Below, in pieces: positions 37,503-47,200 of a stretch of 64,000 nucleotides of DNA (its first letter is position 1; each line of letters begins with the position of its first letter). The notes under the pieces were generated by a model. The model was not told the DNA's origin and did not search any database. It saw only the letters and a list, made by a program, of their open reading frames with translations. The DNA comes from Dyadobacter diqingensis (GTDB lineage: Bacteria > Bacteroidota > Bacteroidia > Cytophagales > Spirosomataceae). The stretch covers positions 124,289-188,288 of the forward strand of contig NZ_JAMXKF010000005.1 in assembly GCF_024220585.1 (NCBI RefSeq). Reading direction: 5' to 3'. The position numbers and the translations under genes were made by a program.

Positions 37503-39056
37503 TTATGGTTTGCCAATAACAGTCACAATACTTTTTGCACCAACAGCAAATTCGCCTGTGTTATTGATGGAAACAGGTACCATATCCGATTGGGCTGAGG
37601 TCTGGTAAATCCTATTTTTTACCTTGGAAGCAGTATAATCCAGTTTTACTGGTACGTCCTGAGCCGTTGGGTTAACGATCACCGTCACCAGTTGGTTATT
37701 GGTGTTTTTGAATGAAGAAACCAGCAGTTCTGAACTGTTGGTGACGTCAATTCTGACCGCGCCTGGCTGGATAAAACGGCTGTACTGACCCAGTGCCCAA
37801 AGCATTTTCGAGGTCTGGAAGTTACCGTCCGTTTTATTTTTATCCACGTAAATCAGACCGTCTTTGTAGTCATAAGGTGAAAGCGCGATCCACCAATGCC
37901 ATCCGGAAGCGTTGGCATTAACCAGGTCATTATGGATTACGCGCGCCACGTAAAGTGCAGGATCAATCCCCAGATCTTTTCCTTCTCCCTTGATATCTCC
38001 GTTGTTATCACCCAGAATACAATACTCCGACATCCAGTACTTTAAGCCAGGATTATTTTGAAGTGCCTGGGCAATCTGTACCCTTTTTGCCACCCCATCC
38101 TTGTAAGGTGAGGTTGTAAAATAACTGTGTCCCGAAATCACCGGCGTCAGGTTGGGCAGATTGCCGATGTAGTCTGCGGACGATTTGTTGAAAAAGGCAC
38201 TGATCTGATTTTGCCTGCCCTGTTTGTTAAATTCAGAATACAGGTATTCGATCTGACCGGCTTCTGCCACGTCAATCTTCGTTGTGAGGTTTTTTTTGAG
38301 TAGTGAGGCACTAAGGGATCTTGTAATCGCTGCAATTTCGTTGTTGAAAAAAGGTGTTCCTTCCTGGCCGCCGTCGCTCCAATCCCACTGGGGTTCATTT
38401 AATGGGCTTATGTGGTTGAAGGTAATCCCTGTTTTTTGCTTGACTCCGGCGACTACTTCTGCCATATAATCAGCGAATTTTCCGAACTGTTCCGTGGAAA
38501 GATTAGGCTTGCCGGCAGTGGCATAACCTTTTTTATTAACCGTCAGCTGGACTGGAGGGCTGTTGGGAAACGCAAGGTATTCGTTGACACCGCGCATTTT
38601 TGCAGCATTCATAAACCAGATCTGGCCAGCCTGTTTGTTAAAATTGTAAGTACCGTCATTGTTCAGAAAACCCTCAGCACGGCGCCATTCGTCTTTTATG
38701 CCGCTGCCGTCACCCTGTTCAGCCGTTCCTGCCCCGATATTGAACCGCCACAATGAAAGGCCGATTCCTTTGGGTTGTCCGTTGGTCAGCGTATCACGGC
38801 TGAAAAGCAGATCAGCAATCGCATTTCTTTTGACATCGGGCCAGTTGCCCACAAACTGGCAGGCCCAGGCGTCAGATGCGCCGAAATGATCGATGGTTTG
38901 ATAGGTTTTTGCCGGATTTATGGTCACCGTCACCGATTTCTCTTTATCCGGCGTCGTATTGTTTTTTTGCGGTTCCGATCCCTTACAACATGTTACTGAT
39001 AGAAAGAGGCTGGCAGCAATAACGGTTTTACAGTAATGATTTTGTGGAAAATACAT
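37503..39056 (-). CDS. GH30-family glycoside hydrolase lipoprotein
   Basis: A 517-aa exported lipoprotein (signal and lipobox around SVTCCKG). A (beta/alpha)8 barrel spans about 45-430, with acid/base E221 in SPLNEPQWDW and nucleophile E344 in WMSEYCILG, and a C-terminal beta-sandwich follows (about 430-517). This layout is GH30: members cut beta-1,6-glucan, beta-1,6-galactan, or glucurono-xylan. The subfamily and substrate cannot be set by eye. It is the only hydrolase of this PUL and lies 67 nt after susD, behind a terminator-like hairpin. It probably makes the oligosaccharides imported by the SusCD pair. Confidence 0.85.
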   Translation of the reverse strand: MYFPQNHYCKTVIAASLFLSVTCCKGSEPQKNNTTPDKEKSVTVTINPAKTYQTIDHFGASDAWACQFVGNWPDVKRNAIADLLFSRDTLTNGQPKGIGLSLWRFNIGAGTAEQGDGSGIKDEWRRAEGFLNNDGTYNFNKQAGQIWFMNAAKMRGVNEYLAFPNSPPVQLTVNKKGYATAGKPNLSTEQFGKFADYMAEVVAGVKQKTGITFNHISPLNEPQWDWSDGGQEGTPFFNNEIAAITRSLSASLLKKNLTTKIDVAEAGQIEYLYSEFNKQGRQNQISAFFNKSSADYIGNLPNLTPVISGHSYFTTSPYKDGVAKRVQIAQALQNNPGLKYWMSEYCILGDNNGDIKGEGKDLGIDPALYVARVIHNDLVNANASGWHWWIALSPYDYKDGLIYVDKNKTDGNFQTSKMLWALGQYSRFIQPGAVRIDVTNSSELLVSSFKNTNNQLVTVIVNPTAQDVPVKLDYTASKVKNRIYQTSAQSDMVPVSINNTGEFAVGAKSIVTVIGKP

Positions 39057-39080
39057 GTGTTTTTGTTTAGGGGAAAAAAC

Positions 39081-39110
39081 ATCGCCCTTTTCCGGGAAGA
39101 AAAGGGCGAT
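39081..39110 (-). terminator. Terminator-like hairpin between susD and the GH30 gene
   Basis: Perfect 12-bp stem (ATCGCCCTTTTC at 39081-39092 with GAAAAGGGCGAT at 39099-39110). In the direction of transcription it is followed by a run of six T. It lies inside the operon, so it probably lowers GH30 expression relative to susCD or protects the susCD mRNA 3' end. Confidence 0.7.
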
Positions 39111-39123
39111 TAAACAAGGTCAG

Positions 39124-40806
39124 TTAATAACCCGGATTTTGTTCAAGCTTGTTGTTAGAAGCCTGAATTTCCGAACGGGGGATCGGCAGCCAGTACTGTT
39201 TGTCAGCGAAACTTCTTCCGGTCAGGGCTTCTTTTTTGGTATAAGTTAAAGCCGTTCCGTTTTTACCGATCTCGATACCATATGCAGGTACATTCTCAGT
39301 AACGTTTGCGATTTTCCAGCGACGTACGTCATAAAAACGATGTTCTTCGAAGGCAAGCTCAATACGGCGTTCGTTTCTGATTTTCTCACGCATCTGTGCC
39401 TGCGTCAGGCCTGCCGCAAGGGCAGGCATCGCCACACCGGTACGTTGTCTGATCGCGTTCACGGCTGCATACACACTCGCATCAGGTCCCGAAGCTTCAT
39501 TTTGTGCTTCTGCATAGTTGAGAAGAATTTCAGCATAGCGGAAATAAATCCAGGTCTGCGTACCGGCGATATCCCATGGGTTATCGATCGGCAGGTTGTC
39601 GTTCATGAATTTTTTAAGATAATATCCTGTCTTGGATGTATTCCAGTTGGATGGACCGTCCTTGCTATCCTTCCCACCCGGTGTGAAAGTCTGGATGGTG
39701 CTGTTACGATAAGTGGCTCCGTTGTACAGGATGGTCGCGTAGAACCTTGGATCCCTGTTTTTATACGGGTCTTTCGGATCATAACTTGTGCCCGGATCTG
39801 AGATTTTTGTTCCGTCAAGCATTTCATAATCATCCACCAGATTTTGAACCGGTACGTTTCCGCCCCAGGCGTTATAACTGTTAGGACCGTTTGCAATTTC
39901 CAGACATACGTGGCGCGCTCCCTTTGCATAAAAACGCCCGAAAATAATTTCTGAATTGTTTTCAGAGGTAAAAAGATTACCATAACCACCGGTAAACAGG
40001 CTGTATTTATTCAAATCCATAACAGCCTTGGAAGCCGCAGCAGCCTGTTGCCAGGTAGCAGCGTTATACAACGGACTTGCACCATAAAGCAGCAATCTTG
40101 CTTTCAAAGCCAATGCAGCACCTTTGGTTGCACGGCCCAGTTTCCAGGCATTGTTATCATTGGAAGCAGGTAAAAGGGCAGTCGCTTCATCCAGCTGAGC
40201 CACCGCATAATCAATACCCGCTTTGATATCCGAACGGTTGAAAAGATCCTGGCTGGTCAGGTCGTCGCTGATTTCGTAAACTTTATCACCGAGCAAAACC
40301 ACTTTTCCGTAGTTACGGATCAGGTCATGATAACGGAATGCGCGGATAAACTTGATTTCACCTTTCAGTGCATTTTTCTTTTGCTGGCTCATGGGTACGT
40401 TATCCACGTTTGCCAGCGCATAGTTAAGCTCACGGATACTTCTGTAACTTCTTCCCCAGAATGTTCCCGCAATCCCTGTGTTCTCCGGCGCAATTTGTCC
40501 GCGCTGAACAAGCCAGGTATTATCATCATTGTTGTAGATGGATTCATCCGTTACCGACGACCACATCGCGTATTCAAATCCGCGTCCAAACCCAGGCAGG
40601 GTTCCTTCGGCTTCCTTGTCCGTCAGTCTCGCACCCATGTAGCGGTTCAGCACATAGGCTTCGAAAAGCACGGAATCAGACAGGATTGATGCATCCGAAA
40701 CACGGTCCGTTGGCACTACATCCAGAAAATTTTCCTGACATGCTGAGAAAGTTAAAAGCATGGCACCCAGCAGTGCAGGTATTGTAAATTTTGTTATTCG
40801 CTTCAT
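39124..40806 (-). CDS. SusD/RagB-family nutrient-binding lipoprotein (HTCS PUL)
   Basis: A 560-aa lipoprotein (lipobox LTFSAC, then QENFLDVVPTDRVSD). The SusD region shows IRFFRAFRYHDLI-like helices, YAEILLNYAEAQNEAS and RNERRIELAFEEHRFYDVRRW, and it ends in NNKLEQNPGY. It pairs with the SusC 17 nt upstream and forms the binding lid of the importer. Typical length. Confidence 0.95.
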   Translation of the reverse strand: MKRITKFTIPALLGAMLLTFSACQENFLDVVPTDRVSDASILSDSVLFEAYVLNRYMGARLTDKEAEGTLPGFGRGFEYAMWSSVTDESIYNNDDNTWLVQRGQIAPENTGIAGTFWGRSYRSIRELNYALANVDNVPMSQQKKNALKGEIKFIRAFRYHDLIRNYGKVVLLGDKVYEISDDLTSQDLFNRSDIKAGIDYAVAQLDEATALLPASNDNNAWKLGRATKGAALALKARLLLYGASPLYNAATWQQAAAASKAVMDLNKYSLFTGGYGNLFTSENNSEIIFGRFYAKGARHVCLEIANGPNSYNAWGGNVPVQNLVDDYEMLDGTKISDPGTSYDPKDPYKNRDPRFYATILYNGATYRNSTIQTFTPGGKDSKDGPSNWNTSKTGYYLKKFMNDNLPIDNPWDIAGTQTWIYFRYAEILLNYAEAQNEASGPDASVYAAVNAIRQRTGVAMPALAAGLTQAQMREKIRNERRIELAFEEHRFYDVRRWKIANVTENVPAYGIEIGKNGTALTYTKKEALTGRSFADKQYWLPIPRSEIQASNNKLEQNPGY

Positions 40807-40823
40807 AATGATTCGGTTTTCAA

Positions 40824-43800
40824 TTAAAACTTAATGTTGACACCCAGGTTGATAATTCTTTGCTGCGGATAAAACTGTCCGCTTGAATTATTTCCTTCCG
40901 GATCATAATCTTTCACGCCGGTGATGGTGAACAGGTTGAAAGCGCTTGCATAAACACGCAGCGACGACAATCTGATTTTTGAAAGCGTTACTTTTGGAAG
41001 TGTGTAACCTACTTCAATGTTTTTAAGCCTTACAAAAGAAGCGTTGTTCAGCCAGAAGTTGTTTTTATAAAGACCTCCGTTGATCGACGAAGACGCTCTT
41101 GTATCTGCTCTCGGATAGGTGCCTTCTGTGTTTGTCGGGCTGTAACGGTTATCTGCCCAGCTGCTGTAAAAGTTTCCAACCTGACCTGATTCCGGCAATA
41201 CATACTGCGTTACCATGCCTTGTCCCGAGAATACGATCGAAGCATCAAAAGCTTTGTAACCTCCGTTGAAAACCAATCCGTAGGTTAGCAAAGGAACATT
41301 GCCATATTTTGTTCTGACCTGGTCATCGGCTGTGATTTTACCATCCTGGTTGTAATCTTCCAGAATAAGGTCACCGAATTTCGCACCCTGGATGTGAGGA
41401 TATTTATCCAGATCGGCCTGTGTGCGGAAAATCCCAAGGGTGTTGTAAAGAAGTTCCGTGTAAAGCGGACCGCCTGTCTGGCGCTGGTAATCCAGTACGC
41501 CCGGTGCTTCATCGATAAACACGATTTTACTTTTTGCATAGGTAACGTTTCCTGAAATACTATACCGGAAATTCCCTGCATGGTTGTATCCCAAAGTTGC
41601 TTCAAAACCGCTGCTGTTAACCTTTCCAAGGTTTTCATCCGGTACCAATGGCGTATTCTGATCGGTTTTGTAAGGATTTACGATACCTGATGTATTAGGG
41701 ATAGATGCGTTACGTGCTGCAAGAATGTTGGAACGTTTCTGGTTAAAGTAAATAACTTCCAGATTGAAGTGTTTCAATACCACCGCATTCAAGCCGATAT
41801 CCATTTTCTTGGCCGTTTCCCAGGTAATGTTCGGGTTCGCAAGTTTAGTCAAATCGATACCTGATGTGATCACATTGTCACCGGTAACATATTGATTGTT
41901 AAACGAGTAGTTGTTGTAATACTGGAACTGGCCTACGTTGTCGTTACCCAATGTACCGTAAGATGCTCTGACTTTAAGGTCGTTAACAAAATTTACGCTG
42001 TTTTTAAACCAGTCTTCTTCCGAAATCCGGTAACCTGCCGATACAGAAGGGAAAAAACCGTACTGGTTTCCTTTCGGGAAAATAGACGAACCATCCAGAC
42101 GAGCCTGTACTTCTGCCAGATATTTCTCATTGAAGTTATAGGCCAGACGACCAATTACGCTTTTTCTTGTGAAGTTATAACTCTTTCCGTTGTTATCCTT
42201 GTCTGTAGCAGCCGGACCTCCCTGAGAAAGTTCCGGTGTGGAAGCAGTAGGGTAGTTGATCCTTGATGCTCCGAGAGTCATTTCATTGCGTTTGTTTTGC
42301 TCATAAGCCACAAATGCATTGACATTATGTGCTCCAAACTGGCGCAGGTAATTCAGACGAATGTTCTGGGTGATGTTGGTAATGTTCGTCTGGCTTTCCG
42401 TCAAAGATGCCTTACCCGCCGATCCGCCGGCTACAACAGCGCTATACGCGTCCGTTGTTTTGTTGTAGTTGTAAAGCGTGTAAGGAACACTGAACGTTTT
42501 GGAAAAGTTGAAGGATTTATCAACCGAATAAAAGCCGTCCACTGAGAGCCCGTCTATAAAAGGCGTGTAATAACTTGCGCGTAAAATACCATTGAAAACA
42601 GAGGTAGGGTTGCTGGTTGTTCCGCCCATGTTCGTCCCCAAAACTACCGGATTGCTGTTTTCTACACCGGTTGAGTAATAGCCGTTTGGATATTTTGAAA
42701 TCACGGTCGGGTAGGCACGGTAGATAGAGCGGAAAGTATTGGAAGCCGATGATACCGGAAATTGTCTGTTTTCCTGACGACCCGAAAGTGAAAGGGTTAC
42801 TTTGAAGTCTTTCGTAACATTGGCATCAATATTAGAGCGGAAGTTGTACTGTTTGTACTTGGTCGCTCCGTGTTTGTATAAACCGTCCTGATAGATCGTA
42901 CCCAGGGAAACATAATATTTTACATTTTCTGTCCCGCCATTGATACCCAGGTTATGCTGGTTTTGCAGCGCCATTTTTTTCAATGTTTCCTTCTGCCAGT
43001 CGGTGTTTGGGTAATTGATCGGATCTGAGCCATCTCTGAATTTCTGGATTTCCGCAGCGGAATAATGCTGGTTCATGCCGCCGGCCGGATTGTTGTAATA
43101 ATCGATCTCGTTCAGAATCGTCGCATAAGTCGGTGCGTCTGCCAGTTTTGGAAGACGGGTTGCCGAGGAGAAGCCTTGGTTGAAACTGTAAGAAATAACC
43201 GGTTTACCCGTTCCGCCACGTTTAGTCGTAACCAGGATAACCCCATTCGCTGCACGGCTTCCGTAAACGGCGGCCGAAGCATCTTTCAGGATAGAAATAC
43301 TTTCGATATCATTCGGGTCAAGACGATCAAGACCGCCAACCTGTCCGGGAATACCATCCACAACGATCAGCACATCGCTATTTCCTGTGGAAGCGAAACC
43401 ACGAACCGTGTAGCTGGAACCGTCATAACCCGGCTCACCGCCACGGTTGTTGGCAACAAATCCAGAAAAACGTCCCGCCAGGGAGTTGGAAAGGTTTGGT
43501 TGCGGACTTTTAACGATATCAGAACCTTTCACTTCGGAAACAGATCCTGTTAAAGTCGCCTTTTTCTGTGTACCGTAACCTACCACGACAACCTCGTCAA
43601 GCGTTTTGTCGTTGGTTAGCAGCTTCACATCGATCTGACTTTTATTCGCCACAGCCACTTCCTGCCCCACATAACCGATGTAGGTAAATACAAGCGTGCC
43701 TTTGGAATCGGGAAGATTCAGAGAGTACTTTCCTTCGGCATCTGTGGTGGTACCCGTTGAGGTTCCTTTTAAGATTACACTGGCGCCAGGCAGGGTTTCG

Positions 43801-43964
43801 CCCGTCTCGGAAGTAAGTACTCCTTTGACATTAAATGCCTGTCCAAAACTGAACGTAGATACGACCATAAAAAGCAGAGCAAGCAGCCCGCTTTTCCAAA
43901 TTGTTCTGCCTGCACCTTGTGGGTGCGGATGCGAAGCAGAGGTTTTACGAAAAGTTTTTTTCAT
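40824..43964 (-). CDS. SusC-family TonB-dependent transporter (HTCS PUL)
   Basis: A 1046-aa outer-membrane transporter: signal sequence (about 20-41), carboxypeptidase-D-like domain (44-118, LPGASVILKGTSTGTTTDAEG), the signature DEVVVVGYGTQKKATLTGSV, plug domain with PNDIESISILKDASAAVYGSRAANG, and beta-barrel. No STN domain is present, which fits control by the HTCS rather than an ECF/FecR pair. First gene of a susC-susD-GH30 operon. Confidence 0.95.
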   Translation of the reverse strand: MKKTFRKTSASHPHPQGAGRTIWKSGLLALLFMVVSTFSFGQAFNVKGVLTSETGETLPGASVILKGTSTGTTTDAEGKYSLNLPDSKGTLVFTYIGYVGQEVAVANKSQIDVKLLTNDKTLDEVVVVGYGTQKKATLTGSVSEVKGSDIVKSPQPNLSNSLAGRFSGFVANNRGGEPGYDGSSYTVRGFASTGNSDVLIVVDGIPGQVGGLDRLDPNDIESISILKDASAAVYGSRAANGVILVTTKRGGTGKPVISYSFNQGFSSATRLPKLADAPTYATILNEIDYYNNPAGGMNQHYSAAEIQKFRDGSDPINYPNTDWQKETLKKMALQNQHNLGINGGTENVKYYVSLGTIYQDGLYKHGATKYKQYNFRSNIDANVTKDFKVTLSLSGRQENRQFPVSSASNTFRSIYRAYPTVISKYPNGYYSTGVENSNPVVLGTNMGGTTSNPTSVFNGILRASYYTPFIDGLSVDGFYSVDKSFNFSKTFSVPYTLYNYNKTTDAYSAVVAGGSAGKASLTESQTNITNITQNIRLNYLRQFGAHNVNAFVAYEQNKRNEMTLGASRINYPTASTPELSQGGPAATDKDNNGKSYNFTRKSVIGRLAYNFNEKYLAEVQARLDGSSIFPKGNQYGFFPSVSAGYRISEEDWFKNSVNFVNDLKVRASYGTLGNDNVGQFQYYNNYSFNNQYVTGDNVITSGIDLTKLANPNITWETAKKMDIGLNAVVLKHFNLEVIYFNQKRSNILAARNASIPNTSGIVNPYKTDQNTPLVPDENLGKVNSSGFEATLGYNHAGNFRYSISGNVTYAKSKIVFIDEAPGVLDYQRQTGGPLYTELLYNTLGIFRTQADLDKYPHIQGAKFGDLILEDYNQDGKITADDQVRTKYGNVPLLTYGLVFNGGYKAFDASIVFSGQGMVTQYVLPESGQVGNFYSSWADNRYSPTNTEGTYPRADTRASSSINGGLYKNNFWLNNASFVRLKNIEVGYTLPKVTLSKIRLSSLRVYASAFNLFTITGVKDYDPEGNNSSGQFYPQQRIINLGVNIKF

Positions 43965-44191
43965 ACAGAAATGATTGAATAATTAAATAATTGGCTTTTA
44001 AAATCAGCGCAGATTTGCGTGCGGATTTTTCATTATTTTCAAAATATGCCTTTGGAAACCGCCTTTCTTGAAATAATAATATGTCCTGCCGGGGTTCTGA
44101 TTTTTTATAAATTGATCAATCAAAAGTAGGATTATTTAAATCTGCCAGACGGGGGACATTCTCATATTAAAAAGGGGGTATTTCAATAAAA
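43965..44191. other. Leader and promoter region of susC (HTCS PUL)
   Basis: A 227-bp region between the HTCS terminator and susC. It holds the palindrome ATTGATCAAT at 44111-44120, a possible regulator site. No clear TAnnTTTG promoter was seen; HTCS-activated promoters often lack strong basal elements. Confidence 0.4.
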
Positions 44192-44218
44192 AAGCCTGAT
44201 TCTAATCGAATCAGGCTT
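44192..44218 (-). terminator. Terminator of the HTCS gene
   Basis: Perfect 11-bp stem (44192-44202 with 44208-44218) and a 5-nt loop, 34 nt after the HTCS stop, with a T-run in the minus-strand direction. It separates the regulator from the susC operon. Confidence 0.85.
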
Positions 44219-44252
44219 GTCATACGCTTCATACTTCAATATTCTTGCTGAA

Positions 44253-47200
44253 TTATCCCATTTTATTCCTGAAAACGTCCTTGTTGATCAGCTGATTTTC
44301 GTGGAAGGGTTTTCTGTATTTTTTTATATATTCCGAAGGTTTCATGCCAAAAAGTTTATTGAACTGTTCGCGGAAATATTTGATATCATTGATACCAACC
44401 TGGTACGCCGTTTCGGAAATTGTCGTGTCGGTGGTGATCAGAATTTCGGCCGCGCGGCGCAGCCTGATGAAGCGGATAAAACTGTTGGTCGACTGCCCCG
44501 AGATCGACTTGATCCGGTTGTACAATGTCGAGTGGCTCATCCCGATTTCGGCCGCCAGCACCTTAATATTAAAGGTCGGATCGGTCAGGTGATTTTCGAC
44601 GATGCCGATACAACTTTTGAGGAATTCCTTATACTCCGACGATATCTTGAAATCGTTACTTTGCAGGGTGATTTCGTTGAAGAAATATTTTTGCAGGTCG
44701 CTCCGGCTTTTAAGGATTGAAGCGATTTTGGCAACCAGCAGATCCTTGTCAAATGGCTTGCTGATATAATCGTCCGCGCCGCCCTCGATTCCCTGCAGAC
44801 GGATCTGTGATGAGGAGCTTGCCGTGAGCAGTACAACCGGGATATGGCTCAGCGAAACATCGGCTTTCAGCTGTGCACACATTTCGATCCCCGAAATTCC
44901 GTCCATCATGACGTCGGAAATGATGATGTCCGGCAAATATCTCTTGACGAGCATCAGACCCTCTTCACCGCTGACGGCTTCCAGCAGTTTATATTTTCCA
45001 GTAAAAATATGTCTTAAATATTGCCGGATTTCGGTATCGTCGTCCACGATAAGCAAGGTGGCAAAGTCCGCACTCAGCTCCTCCATCACGGGTTTGCTTT
45101 CGCTGGTAATACCCATTGGTTTTGTTTCCTGGGGCGGAGCTTCTGCAAGTTCTTCAAGAAGGACGGATGCATTTTCTGTTTTGAGGCTTGTTTTGGTATC
45201 AGCCGGGAGGGCGTTATGCTTTTTCCAAAGGGTCATTTTAAAAGTGGTGCCTTCTTCTGCGACGGAGTCATAAGTTAAGGTGCCAAAGTGGCTCTCGGTG
45301 AACGTTCGTGCCAGAAACAAGCCGATTCCAAACCCGCCTTTGGATGGAAAACGGCTGTCGGCATACTGGTGAAATACAGAGAAGATTTTTTCCTTGGCTT
45401 CTTTCGGAATTCCTGGTCCTGAATCAGAAACCAGGATTTGTACCTGATTTTCGGTTTCGGTTAAGTGAACGCTCACCCGGCCATTTTCGGGTGTGAATTT
45501 GAGCGCATTGGAAACCAGGTTGAATAAGGCGATCTCAATTTTTTCACGATCCGCCGTGATTTCGATGTCTTCGTTGTCACAGATAAAATCGTAACGGATA
45601 TGTTTATGTTCAGCCTGATGGGAGAAATACTGAAACACTTCCCGGATTAGCTCAGGCAAGTTATGTACGGCCAGTTTCAGTTCATCCTGTTTTTGTTCGG
45701 CCTTCCGGAAAAGCAGAAGCTGGTCGACGAGGCTCAGCAATCTTTTTGCATTACGATAAATGATATTCAGGCTGGTTGCATCCTGCTGCGTATTATTTTC
45801 CTTTAAAAGTTCTTTGGCCGGGTTGATGATCAGCGTTAAGGGTGTTCGGAACTCATGCGAAATATGCGTGAAAAACGAGATTTTTTTCTCATTCAGCTCC
45901 TTCTCTTTTTGCGTCTCAAAATGCGCCAGCCTGATCTCGTATTGAAGATTGGACTGCCGGATTTTATATTGCTGGTAATAATAAAAAGCCAGCGCGATGG
46001 CCGTCACATAGAGCATGTAGGCCCACCATGTCTGATACCATGGCGGCAGGATGCGGATATGCACACTGGCATAGTCGTCAGACCAAATGCCATCCTGATT
46101 GGAGGCTTTTACTTTAAAAGTATAGTCGCCGGCGGGTAGGTAGCGATAGGTGGCCGCGTGTTCGTTAAGCACATGGTTCCAATCCTTATCCAGGCCTTCC
46201 AGCATGTAGGCAAACTTGCTTCTTTCGGGGTATGCATAGTTCAAGGCGGTGTACAGAATGGAAAAAACGGCTTGTTTCGGATCAAGAACGATTCTTGTAT
46301 CGTCCGTGATCTGCCGGTTAAGAACCATCTTGCCGTCTTTTTCCAGGCCAACCTGAACGTCCTTTCCAAATAACTGGATGCCTGTCACGAGCACACGGGG
46401 GTGGTAGAGCGAAGACCGGATCTGGTCCGGATAAAACAGGTTCCACCCTTCCGTTCCGCCAAAACAGATAAACTTTTCCTTCTCGTTATACAATACCGAA
46501 CCCGGATTAAACTGACCGGCTTGCAGCCCGTTACTACGGTCAAAATTCTCGACCGAATTGTCAAGCAGATTAATTCTTGACAGACCTTTGTTGGTACTGA
46601 CCCAGATTTTGGTATCACTTTCTGCCTGTATGGCATTGATAACGTCATTGGCCAGACCATTTTTTTCAGAAAACAGCTTTGCCGTTTTCTTCCGGGTATC
46701 GACCATTAAGAGCCCGTTGCCTTCGGAACCCACGAAAAGGCGTTCTTTTTGATCAAGATAAAGTGAAAAAATGATACGGTTGGAAAGGAAAAATTTCTTT
46801 TTCGGGTCGTTCAGGTAGGAGGTGAATTTCATGGTTTTTGAATCCAGGTAATTCAAGCCGCCACCATATGTACCAATCCACAGATTACCTCTCTTATCCT
46901 CCGTTATCGCTCTTACGTCGTTGGCATTAAGGCTGCTGTTTCCGGGGATAAACTGGCTGAAAGTGCCGCTGGCTCTGTCCATCCTGCAAAGTCCACCGCC
47001 GTTGGTGCCAACCCAGATTGTCTTTTTTGAGTCTTCAAAAATTACCCGGACGTCATTTCTGGGAAGGCTCCGGGGATTGCCGGGCTCATTGGCATATTGT
47101 TTGAATGAATCCGTTGCCGGGTTGTAAAGGAAGAGGCCTTTCGAATAGGTTCCAAACCATAAGTTGCCGCCGCTATCCCGGTAAGCGGAAATGACTGCGC

